35,104 bases of DNA from Acidithiobacillus sp. Lineage in GTDB: Bacteria > Pseudomonadota > Gammaproteobacteria > Acidithiobacillales > Acidithiobacillaceae. Below, piece by piece: positions 17,206 to 26,264 of this stretch. Position 1 is the first letter of the stretch. The number at the start of each line of letters is the position of its first letter. A model generated the notes under the pieces. That model was not told the DNA's origin and searched no databases. It saw only the letters and a program-made list of their open reading frames with translations. The stretch lies in the NCBI GenBank assembly GCA_027365525.1, contig DAHXMJ010000051.1, positions 1 through 35,104 of the forward strand, given 5' to 3'. Position numbers and translations under genes: made by a program.

Positions 17206-18891
17206 ATGGCCTGTCTCCTGTTTGCTTTTAACACCTTCAAAATGAATTCCAGCACTCACAGTTTAGGCGATACCGCACTGCTTGAGGTTGAGCAGGCTTT
17301 AGAAAATGGCAACACCGGGAAGGCAGAGTCTGTCGCTGCACACCATCTTGGCCGCATTAAATCTCCTCCAGCAAGGTGGTTTTATTCTCTGGCCATGATT
17401 TATTACAGGTACAGCCACTACCGGGAGGCTGCACAGCTGTTTAACCGTGCCTTTGCCCACGAACCAGACAATACTTTATACGGCATACAGCTCGTCCGCT
17501 GTTTCCAGCTACTGGGATTTTACCAAAAATCTGAATCCATTTTGTTAACTCTGATGCAGATTGAACCAGACAACAGCACCATATTATTTCTCCTTGCAAT
17601 CTGCGCAGACCAGGCTGGCGATCATGCCAGGGCTGTCTGCCTCTCAGATCGGGCAATAGCCACAAACCCAGAAAATGCTGAAATAAAATTTTTCAAGGCT
17701 TCTGTGCTTCTTAATTCTGGTTCTCCAGCGCTGGCGCTTCAGGTTCTTGACAACATCGCAGACGGGGATCAGTCATCCCCCATTGGAACTGCCCTGCGCT
17801 CAGCAGCATTAGAACGGGCTGGCTGCTATCAGGAAGCCCTGTCTATCCTGCCTGAATGCACATCTGATTCTCAGAGCTATGCGCAGATGTTAGCCTATGG
17901 TCGCGCCGTACTGCACTGTGATGACGGAACCGTACAAAAAGCATATGGAAAACTTAAATGCTGGGCTTCCAGGAATGAAAGTGTTATTTCTGGAAATCAG
18001 GAAAAATCGGCTGTTGCTTTTCTTTTGGGTGATCTTGCAGACAGATGTGGATTGTACGAAGCTGCGTATTCTTACTACAAGGATGCAAACAGGTTTGCTT
18101 ACCCTGGAGAATGGAATAGAAGCGAAACAATATCGTTTGTAAATTCCTGCATGGGTTATTCGCCAAATACAATATCCGGTATTTCAGGTGCCCAGAAACT
18201 GGTTTTTATTGTCGGCATGCCCAGATCGGGCTCATCCCTTCTTGAGAAACTGCTTGTTGTTGGTGGTGGGATGTCCGGGCATGGAGAGAGCGCCAATGTC
18301 AGCCGTCTTGTACGCAAAATTACGGACGGCGTGGTCGCTGAATATCTTGGAACATTGGGCCAGCTAGACCAGGCTTCAGTACTTTCTCTCGCCGAACAGC
18401 TTCTTCTGGATTATGGCCATGCAGGAAAAACAGCTATTCATGTAGACAAGATGCTGTTCAATTTTCAGTTTTTGCCACTAATCCTTAAACTTGTCACAGA
18501 TGCACTGGTTATCCACATTGTGAGAGACTATAGGGATGTAGCACTTTCATGTTTCATGAAGCCTTTCTCTGGCCACCATCCATACAAAAGATCAATATCC
18601 GATATTGTATTCCAGTACCGTGTGCAGAATAAAATCATGAACAGATGGAAGCAGCTGTTTCCCTGCAACATTATTACAGTATGTTATGAGGAACTTGTAA
18701 CATCGCCTTCCATGATTCTGCCAAAAATTGAAGATTTTTTAGGCATATCTATTAGTCATGATCTGGATGCCATTTGTAAAACAGAGACCAATTGTGCGAC
18801 ATCCAGCTACGCACAGGTCAGGCAGCCTCTCTATCAGACTTCTGTTAGCCGTTGGCGCAATTATGAGAAATTTATGGATTTTGAATTTTAA
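17206..18891 (+). CDS. TPR-repeat sulfotransferase fusion protein
   Basis: The first ~300 residues are tetratricopeptide-like helices (YYRYSHYREAAQLFNRAFAHEPDN and similar repeats). The second half is a PAPS-dependent sulfotransferase domain: the 5'-phosphosulfate loop VGMPRSGSSLLEKLL near residue 338, and the 3'-phosphate motif VIHIVRDYRDVALSCF near 435-450. Bacterial relatives transfer sulfate to peptides or small molecules; the TPR part probably binds the substrate. Start is uncertain: ATG 17206 follows GGGCGGGA with almost no spacing, ATG 17242 lacks a clear ribosome site. It lies 48 bases after the receptor gene with the same AT-rich style, so an operon is likely. No signal peptide is seen, so it is probably cytoplasmic. 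Confidence 0.85.
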   Translation: MACLLFAFNTFKMNSSTHSLGDTALLEVEQALENGNTGKAESVAAHHLGRIKSPPARWFYSLAMIYYRYSHYREAAQLFNRAFAHEPDNTLYGIQLVRCFQLLGFYQKSESILLTLMQIEPDNSTILFLLAICADQAGDHARAVCLSDRAIATNPENAEIKFFKASVLLNSGSPALALQVLDNIADGDQSSPIGTALRSAALERAGCYQEALSILPECTSDSQSYAQMLAYGRAVLHCDDGTVQKAYGKLKCWASRNESVISGNQEKSAVAFLLGDLADRCGLYEAAYSYYKDANRFAYPGEWNRSETISFVNSCMGYSPNTISGISGAQKLVFIVGMPRSGSSLLEKLLVVGGGMSGHGESANVSRLVRKITDGVVAEYLGTLGQLDQASVLSLAEQLLLDYGHAGKTAIHVDKMLFNFQFLPLILKLVTDALVIHIVRDYRDVALSCFMKPFSGHHPYKRSISDIVFQYRVQNKIMNRWKQLFPCNIITVCYEELVTSPSMILPKIEDFLGISISHDLDAICKTETNCATSSYAQVRQPLYQTSVSRWRNYEKFMDFEF

Positions 18892-19825
18892 ACAGCCAGC
18901 AACGTGCTGCATGATAACTGCTAAGCAACTTTGACAAAGCTGCCAGGGGGATCTGCGAGGACTTGCAAACCAGACAGAACTTTTGGCCCGCCGTACCTGT
19001 CTGGGGTTCCTGCCTTCTGGCTGGTTTAATTTGCCGCACGTAGTACCCGTAGTGATCTCTACATAACACAGCTTGTGGATTGGAACTGGAGACAGGCATG
19101 CCTGGACAGCAGATGGTTTTTTTAGGGGAAACTGGAATATTGGAAGTTCTTGGGATGACCCGGAGGAGGGTGGTGGGGGCGAGTGCATCATGGCTTCGTG
19201 TATTCGCGATGGTTGGCTCCTGCCCCTCCTGCGGGACGTTCTGCAGTGACCGGGATGCAATCGCACCAGGGGTGTGCAATCCTTTTGGGGGACAGGACCA
19301 TCATGCGGCCGCTCAGCATAGGCACCATCCAGGACAAAAACACCCCGCTGAAAATCCTGGAGTGTACCGGTAATCACCAGATTTTTGTGTATGCTGGCGA
19401 GGCACACGCGGTATATGTCTACCAGTAAGAAGCGGTAGACGTCCCTGCTGTCGGCCAGCCCCAACCTGTTGGTGAGAGCACGCAGGAACCGGATGGGATA
19501 TGCCGGGAGCCGGCGCAGGATCCGGGATTTTCTGCCAGGCCGGCCCGTCCTGTCATGCTGACGGCTCCTGACTTCCTTACTGTGCAACCAGTATCACCGC
19601 GAGACAAACCAGGGCTTCCTTAAAAGCCAAACACAATAATGCCATGGAGAGTCATCGGTATTTCACGCTTCTGTAACATGCCAGTGGTATACATGTGGGA
19701 TAATCGCAGCCTGTATCTGGCCGCACCATGGGTTTCAGACAGATGCAGCTGAAGACAGAGCCCAGGGATACCGTTGGCACTCCCGGGTTCGGTGCATTCC
19801 CTACAATTTTCGTGAGGTGTAACCA
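18892..19825. other. 934-bp stretch without a recognisable gene
   Basis: ORFs here (18739-19587 minus, 19080-19373 plus, 19183-19428 plus) overlap each other and show no family motif or good ribosome site. The long minus ORF runs into the sulfotransferase 3' end. GC rises relative to the preceding genes. A small dyad CAGCA-acg-TGCTG (18897-18909) follows the sulfotransferase stop but has no T run. Near the right end an extended -10-like TGGGATAAT (19696-19704) may belong to the promoter of the phosphoesterase gene. The stretch may be decayed DNA. Confidence 0.5.
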
Positions 19826-21394
19826 ATGACTATATCGAGAAGATCATTCCTCAAGACCCTTGGAGCTGCCGCAGCAGCTCCCATGGTTCCAGGCTTTATT
19901 GGGATGGCGAAGGCTGCAGGTGTATCCCACCTCAACCGGCTGCGCGACAACATCGATCATATCATTGTGATTTTTCAGGAAAACCGGTCGTTCGACCACT
20001 ATTTTGGCACCTTCAGTCCACGCAATGGGCAGCAGGTGACCAATCTGCTGGACGCGTCGGGGAAAATTGATTCCCGGTTTCTGGGTCTGCAAAAAAATCC
20101 CGCCGGGATCCCCTATACGGTTCTGCCGACGCCCAAGGACATTATCGGGTTTCAGGAGGCTGAGCTGCCCAATGCGCCGTTTCATCTCGCACCCTATATC
20201 CCCGCCAACGACAATGTGCATTGGGATCCCAAACATCGCTTCTTCCGGATGTCAGCGCAGATCAACAACGGCAAGATGGATCGCTTCGTGGCATTGGCCA
20301 TGGGCGACCATCGGCATTTGTCCCGTACCCAGCTGGAAAAATATGTATCCCAGCGCATTGAATTTGATTTGGCGCATCCAAGCGGGCCGGTCCTGGGACA
20401 CTACATGGCGCAGGACATCCCCTTCTACCACCAGGTCGCACGCGAATACGTCCTTTACGACCGGTTCTTCCAGGCCATGTCCGGTGGATCTACGGGTAAT
20501 GCCCTCTACCTTGCGGCTGCCCGGTCCTGTGTTAATCCGAAGGCCCCGGCAGATTCCCGCAGTCCCTTCGATCCCAAGGCTGCAGGTCTGGAGCATTCCT
20601 TTTTTGATCTGCCCTACGATCATAACGGTATTCTGATAAACGATCTCTCTCCTACACAGGGTCCTACCGGCGCCAACCAGCCCCATGCCCTGCGCCTTTC
20701 ACCTCCACCGGAATTCCAGACGTACCAGAATATCGGAGACCTCCTGAACGTAGCCAATGTGGACTGGGCCTGGTACAACGAGAACTGGAATCAGGTGAAG
20801 CCTTGGGCTCTCAAGACAGCTTTCGGTCCTGATGATGGCTCTGCCGTCATCGACACCGGGCGTCTGTATGAAGCTCACCACAATCCTTTTCAGTACTACG
20901 CACGCTGGCCCGAATATGTCAAAAAAGGCCACATCCGGAGTACCGAAGATTTCCTGGATGATGCAGCGTCGGGCAATTTGCCAGGTTTCTCCATGGTCAA
21001 GGCAACGGCCGCCCATACTGAACACCCGGCGGACTGTGCGCCGGTATTCGGCATGGACTGGGTTGAGAAGCTGGTTCGGGCCCTGGCATCTGGCCCTGCC
21101 TGGCACCGCACAGCCATCTTCATAACCTACGACGAGGGGGGTGGTTTTTGGGATTCCGTCCCTCCCCCCCAGGTCGACGGCTACGGATTTGGGACCCGCA
21201 TCCCCGCGCTCCTGATCTCCCCCTGGTCAAGGCAGGGTTTTGTGGACCATCACATCTCCAGCACAGCCAGCATTCTCAAGCTGGTAGAAACCCGTTTTGG
21301 ACTGTCCCATCTCAACCATCGGGACCGGGATGCCTACGATCTGCTGCCATCCTTTGACTGGGATCAGAAAGGACCAAAGCCCTTTCGCCTGTAA
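19826..21394 (+). CDS. Tat-exported phosphoesterase (phospholipase C / acid phosphatase family)
   Basis: The 522-residue protein opens with a twin-arginine signal (SRRSFLKTLGAAAAAPMVPG), then the phosphoesterase-family block IDHIIVIFQENRSFDHYFG, which carries metal-binding Asn/Glu residues. Further family blocks are FFQAMSGGSTGN and ITYDEGGGFWDSVPPP, with metal ligands in the latter, and PALLISPWSRQGFVDH. This is the non-haemolytic phospholipase C / AcpA superfamily, which hydrolyses phosphodiesters or phosphomonoesters in the periplasm. Which substrate is used cannot be told. GAGGTG precedes the ATG. Downstream genes for a cytochrome b and a histidine phosphatase are on the same strand. Confidence 0.9.
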   Translation: MTISRRSFLKTLGAAAAAPMVPGFIGMAKAAGVSHLNRLRDNIDHIIVIFQENRSFDHYFGTFSPRNGQQVTNLLDASGKIDSRFLGLQKNPAGIPYTVLPTPKDIIGFQEAELPNAPFHLAPYIPANDNVHWDPKHRFFRMSAQINNGKMDRFVALAMGDHRHLSRTQLEKYVSQRIEFDLAHPSGPVLGHYMAQDIPFYHQVAREYVLYDRFFQAMSGGSTGNALYLAAARSCVNPKAPADSRSPFDPKAAGLEHSFFDLPYDHNGILINDLSPTQGPTGANQPHALRLSPPPEFQTYQNIGDLLNVANVDWAWYNENWNQVKPWALKTAFGPDDGSAVIDTGRLYEAHHNPFQYYARWPEYVKKGHIRSTEDFLDDAASGNLPGFSMVKATAAHTEHPADCAPVFGMDWVEKLVRALASGPAWHRTAIFITYDEGGGFWDSVPPPQVDGYGFGTRIPALLISPWSRQGFVDHHISSTASILKLVETRFGLSHLNHRDRDAYDLLPSFDWDQKGPKPFRL

Positions 21395-21465
21395 GCCATT
21401 GTCCCGTCCTTCTGGACTCGAGGAACGCACTGCAAACAAAAAGTGACCACAGGAGATTTGTGTAT

Positions 21466-22044
21466 ATGGATTTACCGGAACAGAAATGGCCAGCAATGGT
21501 GAAATGGTTGCATGCGTTTTTTGCCATCCTTATAACTTTTGAAGTAATGAGCGAGCTGGACATGAAAGCCATCTGGAAAAGGAAAGGAGAACTTCATTTC
21601 CGGCATCTCCTTTTCCACGCGCATATGTGGATCGGCATGGCAACAGCCCTGGTCGTCGCTTTATTCTGGATCCAGATCTATTACAAGGAGCATGTACGCT
21701 CGCACCTGTTTCCCTATCAGGGTGAATATCTAAAAAATATCTGCGCTGACATCTCCGGGCTGGCCAAGGGGTGTCTTCCTGCGACGGGGGTCCGTGGTGG
21801 GCTGCCCGGACTCATACAGGGCCTTGGTCTGCTAGCTGTAACCGGCATGGCTGCAACCGGCTTTGTCATGTTCTTTCTCATTCCAAATTTTGGTGCGGCT
21901 GCACCAGTACATTTCTACCAGATTCCCAAAAAAATCCACGACTACCTGTCAGAACTGGTCTGGATATTCTGGTGGCTGCACGCCGGTGTAGGAGTAGTCC
22001 ACTTCGTTAGCTCGCCAAAGATTCCCGCAATCTTCAAGACGTAG
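21466..22044 (+). CDS. Cytochrome b561-like membrane protein
   Basis: The 192-residue protein has four predicted TM helices with histidines placed as haem ligands: KWLHAFFAILI in helix 1, LLFHAHMWIGMATALVVALF in helix 2, and KIHDYLSELVWIFWWLHAGVGVVH spanning helix 4. The ATG at 21466 has AGGAGA nine bases ahead; the track's GTG at 21460 is too close to it. Such proteins carry electrons across the inner membrane. It begins about 70 bases after the phosphoesterase gene. Why a haem protein sits between two phosphatases is unclear. A catalytic link is not shown. Confidence 0.75.
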   Translation: MDLPEQKWPAMVKWLHAFFAILITFEVMSELDMKAIWKRKGELHFRHLLFHAHMWIGMATALVVALFWIQIYYKEHVRSHLFPYQGEYLKNICADISGLAKGCLPATGVRGGLPGLIQGLGLLAVTGMAATGFVMFFLIPNFGAAAPVHFYQIPKKIHDYLSELVWIFWWLHAGVGVVHFVSSPKIPAIFKT

Positions 22045-22095
22045 TAGATGAAACAAAAAACGGCCAGCATTTACCCCAAGGACCGGGAATTCACA

Positions 22096-23391
22096 ATGAA
22101 CGCAATGACAACCATAGCGATGATCATTTTTTTGCTGCTCTCCTCGAACGGCATATGCACCGCAGAGAAGGCTCCAGGGATGGCCATTGAAAAAGTGGTT
22201 ATTTTCATGCGGCACAGCGTGCGTTCACCAACCAAAAGCAGGGCGGCACTGGACCGGTGGTCAAACCGGCGCTGGCCGGCCTGGGGGACGAGGCCGGGTT
22301 ACCTTACAAACAACGGCATTTTCCTTGCAAAAATGATGGGGTTCAGCATCTCTTCATACTACAAAAGCTATATTGCGCGATATGGAGAAAATTTCCGTCT
22401 GGGTGTCTTCGCCGACAATATGGAACGGACGATTGCGACAGGGGCTGCAGTCATACAGGGATTCCGGCCCAGCCAGAAGGTATCAGTGGAACACATCGCT
22501 GATGGTAAAGATCCTCTCTTCCACGCAGTCAAGATGCGTGCATGCACGATAAATAGCTCTATTGCAGAGAAGTACTATGCACATTCTCTGGCACTCTCAT
22601 TGTCATCCAGCGGGAAATACACCAGCTATCTCGACAGAATCAGAGGCATCCTCTGCCCAGACCTTGCTACAAATCCGGGTACGGTGTGCGCCCTGAATGA
22701 TAAAAACAGGATTGTCATAAAGCACGGTCATGTGGTTCTTGATGGCGCTCTTCACATTGCCAGTGCCGCTGGCGAAACGTTCTTGATGGAATACGCAGAT
22801 GGAAAGCCATGCAGCCAGGTTGGATGGGGAGACGCGTGCTCGGTAAAGGTCCTGGATAGCATACTGCCCCTGCGAAACCTTTATGCAAGGATCACCCGGA
22901 GCAGCCATTACTACGCCAGGCATGGCGCGACACCGATCATGATCGCAATCTCCACAGCCCTTTTTACGGAAAAACCGTTTTTCCATGCCAGGAAAACCAC
23001 TAAACCCTTTTTTCCAGACAGCATGACAATCTTCGTTGGTCATGATGTCAATGTTTCTGAAATCTCTGGAATGCTCAAATTGCACTATTCCCTTAACGGG
23101 CAGCCTGATCACACCCCACCGGACATGGCTGTTGCGTTTGAGCTTGCAAGAAGTGCCAGTGGGAAACAATATGTTGGCGTCCGGATTTTTTATTTTCCCC
23201 TGAAGTCGATGCGCGCTTCTGCACGGCAAAAGCAATACCGAAAGGCGGCGGTAGCCCCAGGATTTCTACCGGGGTGTACGGCCGGGCCAGAACACAATTT
23301 ATGCACCATATCTCAATTCCAGAAGCTTGTTCGGAAAAATTCGGTACGCAATTGCTGGAAAGCATCCAGCATTGCCAGTTTTTCCCCATGA
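22096..23391 (+). CDS. Histidine acid phosphatase (branch 2, phytase / glucose-1-phosphatase type)
   Basis: The 431-residue form starts at the ATG at 22096, where GGGAA precedes it and a signal peptide (TIAMIIFLLLSSNGICTA) follows; the track's 22048 start adds 16 residues. The phospho-acceptor motif reads MRHSVRSP around H40, where the family normally has RHGxRxP, so the Gly is a Ser. The distal motif is GHDVNVSEI with H316-D317 as proton donor. The family hydrolyses phosphomonoesters (phytate, sugar phosphates) in the periplasm. The C terminus after about residue 375 is basic and less typical. Base composition is intermediate to AT-rich. It follows the cytochrome gene closely. Confidence 0.83.
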   Translation: MNAMTTIAMIIFLLLSSNGICTAEKAPGMAIEKVVIFMRHSVRSPTKSRAALDRWSNRRWPAWGTRPGYLTNNGIFLAKMMGFSISSYYKSYIARYGENFRLGVFADNMERTIATGAAVIQGFRPSQKVSVEHIADGKDPLFHAVKMRACTINSSIAEKYYAHSLALSLSSSGKYTSYLDRIRGILCPDLATNPGTVCALNDKNRIVIKHGHVVLDGALHIASAAGETFLMEYADGKPCSQVGWGDACSVKVLDSILPLRNLYARITRSSHYYARHGATPIMIAISTALFTEKPFFHARKTTKPFFPDSMTIFVGHDVNVSEISGMLKLHYSLNGQPDHTPPDMAVAFELARSASGKQYVGVRIFYFPLKSMRASARQKQYRKAAVAPGFLPGCTAGPEHNLCTISQFQKLVRKNSVRNCWKASSIASFSP

Positions 23392-23954
23392 AGGCTGGAT
23401 TTACGGATTTCACACGCTCATCATGGGTGAACTAACGAGGGTGCGTGTTGCCAGATCCTTGAGAAACCTGGCAGGCGCGGGGCGCGCTGCTGCCATGACC
23501 CGCATGGCCACGCCGGAATGCCTGTCCGGGCACGTACGCTGCCATTTTCAGGATCTGCGCGTAAAGTTTGCGGGCTGCGGCTTCCTGGGGCGGGCCAACA
23601 TCTGTCAGCCCGTTTTGAATAAGGCATCTAAAAGGCCCTGATCAGCTGCAAGGCAGGTGTTGACATGGTAATTGGCAGGAAGGACCATTCGCGGCAGGCT
23701 GAACAGGCGGGGGCAGGTTGCTTGTCCCTGGCGTAGCAGGATACCTGGCATCCTGCGCTGCCAGTGATGTGGCGTCTGGCGGACCGGGAATGCTATGCCC
23801 GCAATCCACACGAAACACCATCATTCCATGAAGGCGGGACGATAACAGCAATGGACGTATCCAGCAGGTGGTTCGGAGAGATTTTGCGATTGCGGCATGC
23901 TTGTGCATGGGTAGTGCTGCATTCTCCCCATAGTGCTCGTGAGTCCAGGGCCGT
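23392..23954. other. 563-bp stretch without a recognisable gene
   Basis: The ORFs in this interval on both strands lack family motifs. Composition changes from AT-rich to GC-rich around 23430. A TTGACA at 23660-23665 has no good -10 at normal distance. The stretch separates the phosphatase genes from the efflux operon and probably contains the efflux promoter, which I cannot locate. Confidence 0.4.
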
Positions 23955-25256
23955 ATGGGCGGGGTAGCGCGCCAGGCGGCTGCCTGTCTTCTGGTGGCCA
24001 GCGCCCTGTTGCCGGCCCCGGCCGCCCTGGGAGCCGGCCTCACTCTGGAGGCTGCCATCCAGCGGGCCTTGGGCAACCAGGCCCTGGTTCAACAGGCGGA
24101 ACATCGGGTGGCAGAGAAGGATGCGCTGCGCAGGGCCGCCCATGCCGGTGTGCTGCCAAGCTTGTCCCTGGTCGCCGGCAGCATCTGGGCCCAAACCCGC
24201 AAAGGCCAGCCTGTCCTCGTGTCTGCCAACGGCGCTACCGAGGTGATTGGCCAAGTCCAGCTCACTATCCCCATCTATGCACCCCAGACCTACGCTTTGG
24301 AGGCATTGGCCAGCAACCAGCTGGCCGTGGCCCGGTACCAGGAGCGGCAGGCACGGCTGCTGGTTGCCGCGCAGGTCACGGCAGCCTATTACCGGCTAGC
24401 CCTATGGGACAACGAACTGGCCGTGTGGCGCCGGGCCCTGGGAGTGGCCCAGGAACTCCAGGCAGCGACAGAAAAGAGCTACCATGCCGGTACCCGTTCC
24501 CGCCTGGACCTGACCCAGGCCCGGCTGACTGCTGCCAGGGCCCGGGCCGGACTCAACCAGACGGTTCCTGAAGCCAAGGCGGCCCTCCGTGTCCTGGCCC
24601 TGCAGACCGCGTATGTGCCAGACACCCTGCCACCCCTGGTTCCTGTTACCCTCCCCTCGGCAGATCTGCCACATGAGACGGTGCTAACCGCCCAGGCCAC
24701 CCGCACCCAACCCCTTTTGCAGGTAGCGGAAGGGGAAATTCAGGTGGCCCGCGCGACGCTGCACTACCACCAGGCCGCCCGACTGCCAGTGATAGCCGCG
24801 AACGGTGCTTACGGTTTGGATACAGTGACTGTGCCAGACGCCCGCGGCCTGGGCTGGCAGGCATCCCTGAGCTTGCAGATGCCCATTTTCGGCTTCGGCC
24901 GCAATCGCGACAATGTGGCCGCTGCCCAGGAACACCTGGCCGCCATGGAGGCCGGGAAAAGAGCACTGATGCTGCAGGTCGACAGCCGCATTGCAGGGGA
25001 TTACGGGACCGCACTGGCCGCCGACAATGCGTTGCACGACGACCGGACCATGGTCCGGGAATCCCGGGCCGTATATAAAATGACCCGCAAGGGGTATCTC
25101 GCCGGCGCGCTGAGCGCACTGGCCCTGCAGCAGGCCGAAAGCAATTGGGTTCAGGCGCGGCTCAGGCTTGCGGGCGCCGCCATCCGGGCACGCCTGGCGA
25201 GGGCGCAACTGGCCCTGGACAGCGGGATTTTGCCGGAAAGCGAAGGAATGCGATGA
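23955..25256 (+). CDS. Outer-membrane efflux protein (TolC/CusC family)
   Basis: This is the outer-membrane channel of the tripartite efflux system. The 433-residue protein has a signal peptide (ACLLVASALLPAPAALGA), then two OEP repeats of long helices: LTLEAAIQRALGNQALVQQAEHRV and later YHQAARLPVIAANGAYGL, with coiled segments (ARLTAARARAGLN). No lipobox Cys stands at the mature N terminus, so it is TolC-like rather than an acylated CusC-like protein. An in-frame stop just upstream makes the ATG at 23955 the first possible start; the ribosome site is weak. It overlaps the next gene by ATGA. Confidence 0.88.
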   Translation: MGGVARQAAACLLVASALLPAPAALGAGLTLEAAIQRALGNQALVQQAEHRVAEKDALRRAAHAGVLPSLSLVAGSIWAQTRKGQPVLVSANGATEVIGQVQLTIPIYAPQTYALEALASNQLAVARYQERQARLLVAAQVTAAYYRLALWDNELAVWRRALGVAQELQAATEKSYHAGTRSRLDLTQARLTAARARAGLNQTVPEAKAALRVLALQTAYVPDTLPPLVPVTLPSADLPHETVLTAQATRTQPLLQVAEGEIQVARATLHYHQAARLPVIAANGAYGLDTVTVPDARGLGWQASLSLQMPIFGFGRNRDNVAAAQEHLAAMEAGKRALMLQVDSRIAGDYGTALAADNALHDDRTMVRESRAVYKMTRKGYLAGALSALALQQAESNWVQARLRLAGAAIRARLARAQLALDSGILPESEGMR

Positions 25257-26251
25257 CCAGAAGAACATTTTCCACCCCCTTTTTGTTAGCCATCCTGCCC
25301 CTTTTTGCATGGCTGTGGAGTGCAGTTCCCGCCTATGCCTTACCGGTGCAGGCGGTGGCGGTGCAGTCCGCCCCGTGGCCGGGTGAAACACAGGTACTGG
25401 GGACAGTGGAGAGCATCGGGGAAGTCACCCTGACCTCTCCAGTGACGGGCCGTGTCCTGGGTCCATTTCTCACACCGGGCAACATCGTAGTGGGTGCCGT
25501 GGTGGCGCGCATCGCACCCCCAGGCCTTCACGCCAGCATTCATGCAGCCCATGCCAGGGTAGCCTACGCCCAGACCCAGCTTGCCCGCACCCAGAAGCTC
25601 TTCCATGACGGGGTGATGGCACGGCAGGACGTGGACCGGGCCGCACTGGCAGTGGCCGAGGCGCGCTCCTCCCTGCTGGCGCTGGAAGCCCAGGCTGGCG
25701 AACAGGTGCTGACAGCACCATTCGCAGGAACCCTGCACTATCTGGTCCCTCCCGGTGCGGTGGTGAATGCCGGTAGCCCCATAGCTACCCTGGCAGGGCG
25801 CAGTGAGCCCTGGGCGCGGGCTTATGTGACCCCGGAACAGGCACATGGCCTGAGGCTGGGGGCGAGCGTGGTCATCAGGGCCCAAGGCCAGCAGTGGCTA
25901 GGGCAGATCCGTTCCGTAGGCCAAAGCGCCCGGCACTTCGGCCTGGTGTCGGTTTACATCACCCTGCCCCGAAACAGCGCACAGCTCCTGCCAGGGGAAT
26001 GGCTGCAACTTGCGCTGCCTTCGGAAGGTGGCACAGCTTTCCGCGTTCCTGCCCGGGCCGTGGTCATGCGTGGTGCCCACAGCGAGGTCTTCGTCATCAG
26101 GCAGGGGCGGGCGATGTCTGTACCGGTGCGGGTAGTGGTGAGCCGCGGCGCGGAGGCCTGGGTCCAGGGGCCGCTGAAGGCTGGCGAACTGGTAGTGGTT
26201 TCTGGCAGCTCCAGGCTGGCCCCAGGCACGCACGTGGAGCTGCAGCCATGA
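25253..26251 (+). CDS. RND efflux membrane-fusion (periplasmic adaptor) protein
   Basis: The ATG at 25253 overlaps the preceding stop (ATGA); the track start at 25145 lies inside the previous gene. The 332-residue product has a signal peptide, a split biotinyl-lipoyl domain (GTVESIGEVTLTSPVTGRV and LTAPFAGTLHYLVPPGAVV), a short helical hairpin (HAARVAYAQTQLARTQKLF-like) and a beta-barrel/membrane-proximal end. It bridges the RND pump to the outer-membrane channel. The helical hairpin is short, as in HME-type adaptors. No His/Met-rich metal-binding N terminus is present. Confidence 0.88.
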   Translation: MTRRTFSTPFLLAILPLFAWLWSAVPAYALPVQAVAVQSAPWPGETQVLGTVESIGEVTLTSPVTGRVLGPFLTPGNIVVGAVVARIAPPGLHASIHAAHARVAYAQTQLARTQKLFHDGVMARQDVDRAALAVAEARSSLLALEAQAGEQVLTAPFAGTLHYLVPPGAVVNAGSPIATLAGRSEPWARAYVTPEQAHGLRLGASVVIRAQGQQWLGQIRSVGQSARHFGLVSVYITLPRNSAQLLPGEWLQLALPSEGGTAFRVPARAVVMRGAHSEVFVIRQGRAMSVPVRVVVSRGAEAWVQGPLKAGELVVVSGSSRLAPGTHVELQP

Positions 26252-26264
26252 AAGCAGAAACCGC

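Noticed and set aside
18739-19587. 282-residue minus-strand ORF
   Set aside because: It overlaps the sulfotransferase 3' end, shows no domain, and is rich in Arg/Pro/Ser as shadow frames are; kept only as an unexplained interval.
23660-23665. TTGACA as a promoter for the efflux operon
   Set aside because: No acceptable -10 box 16-18 bases downstream.
23327-24076. ORFs 23327-23641 plus and 23642-24076 minus
   Set aside because: No family motif or ribosome site; the minus one runs into the efflux gene and the plus one into the phosphatase gene.
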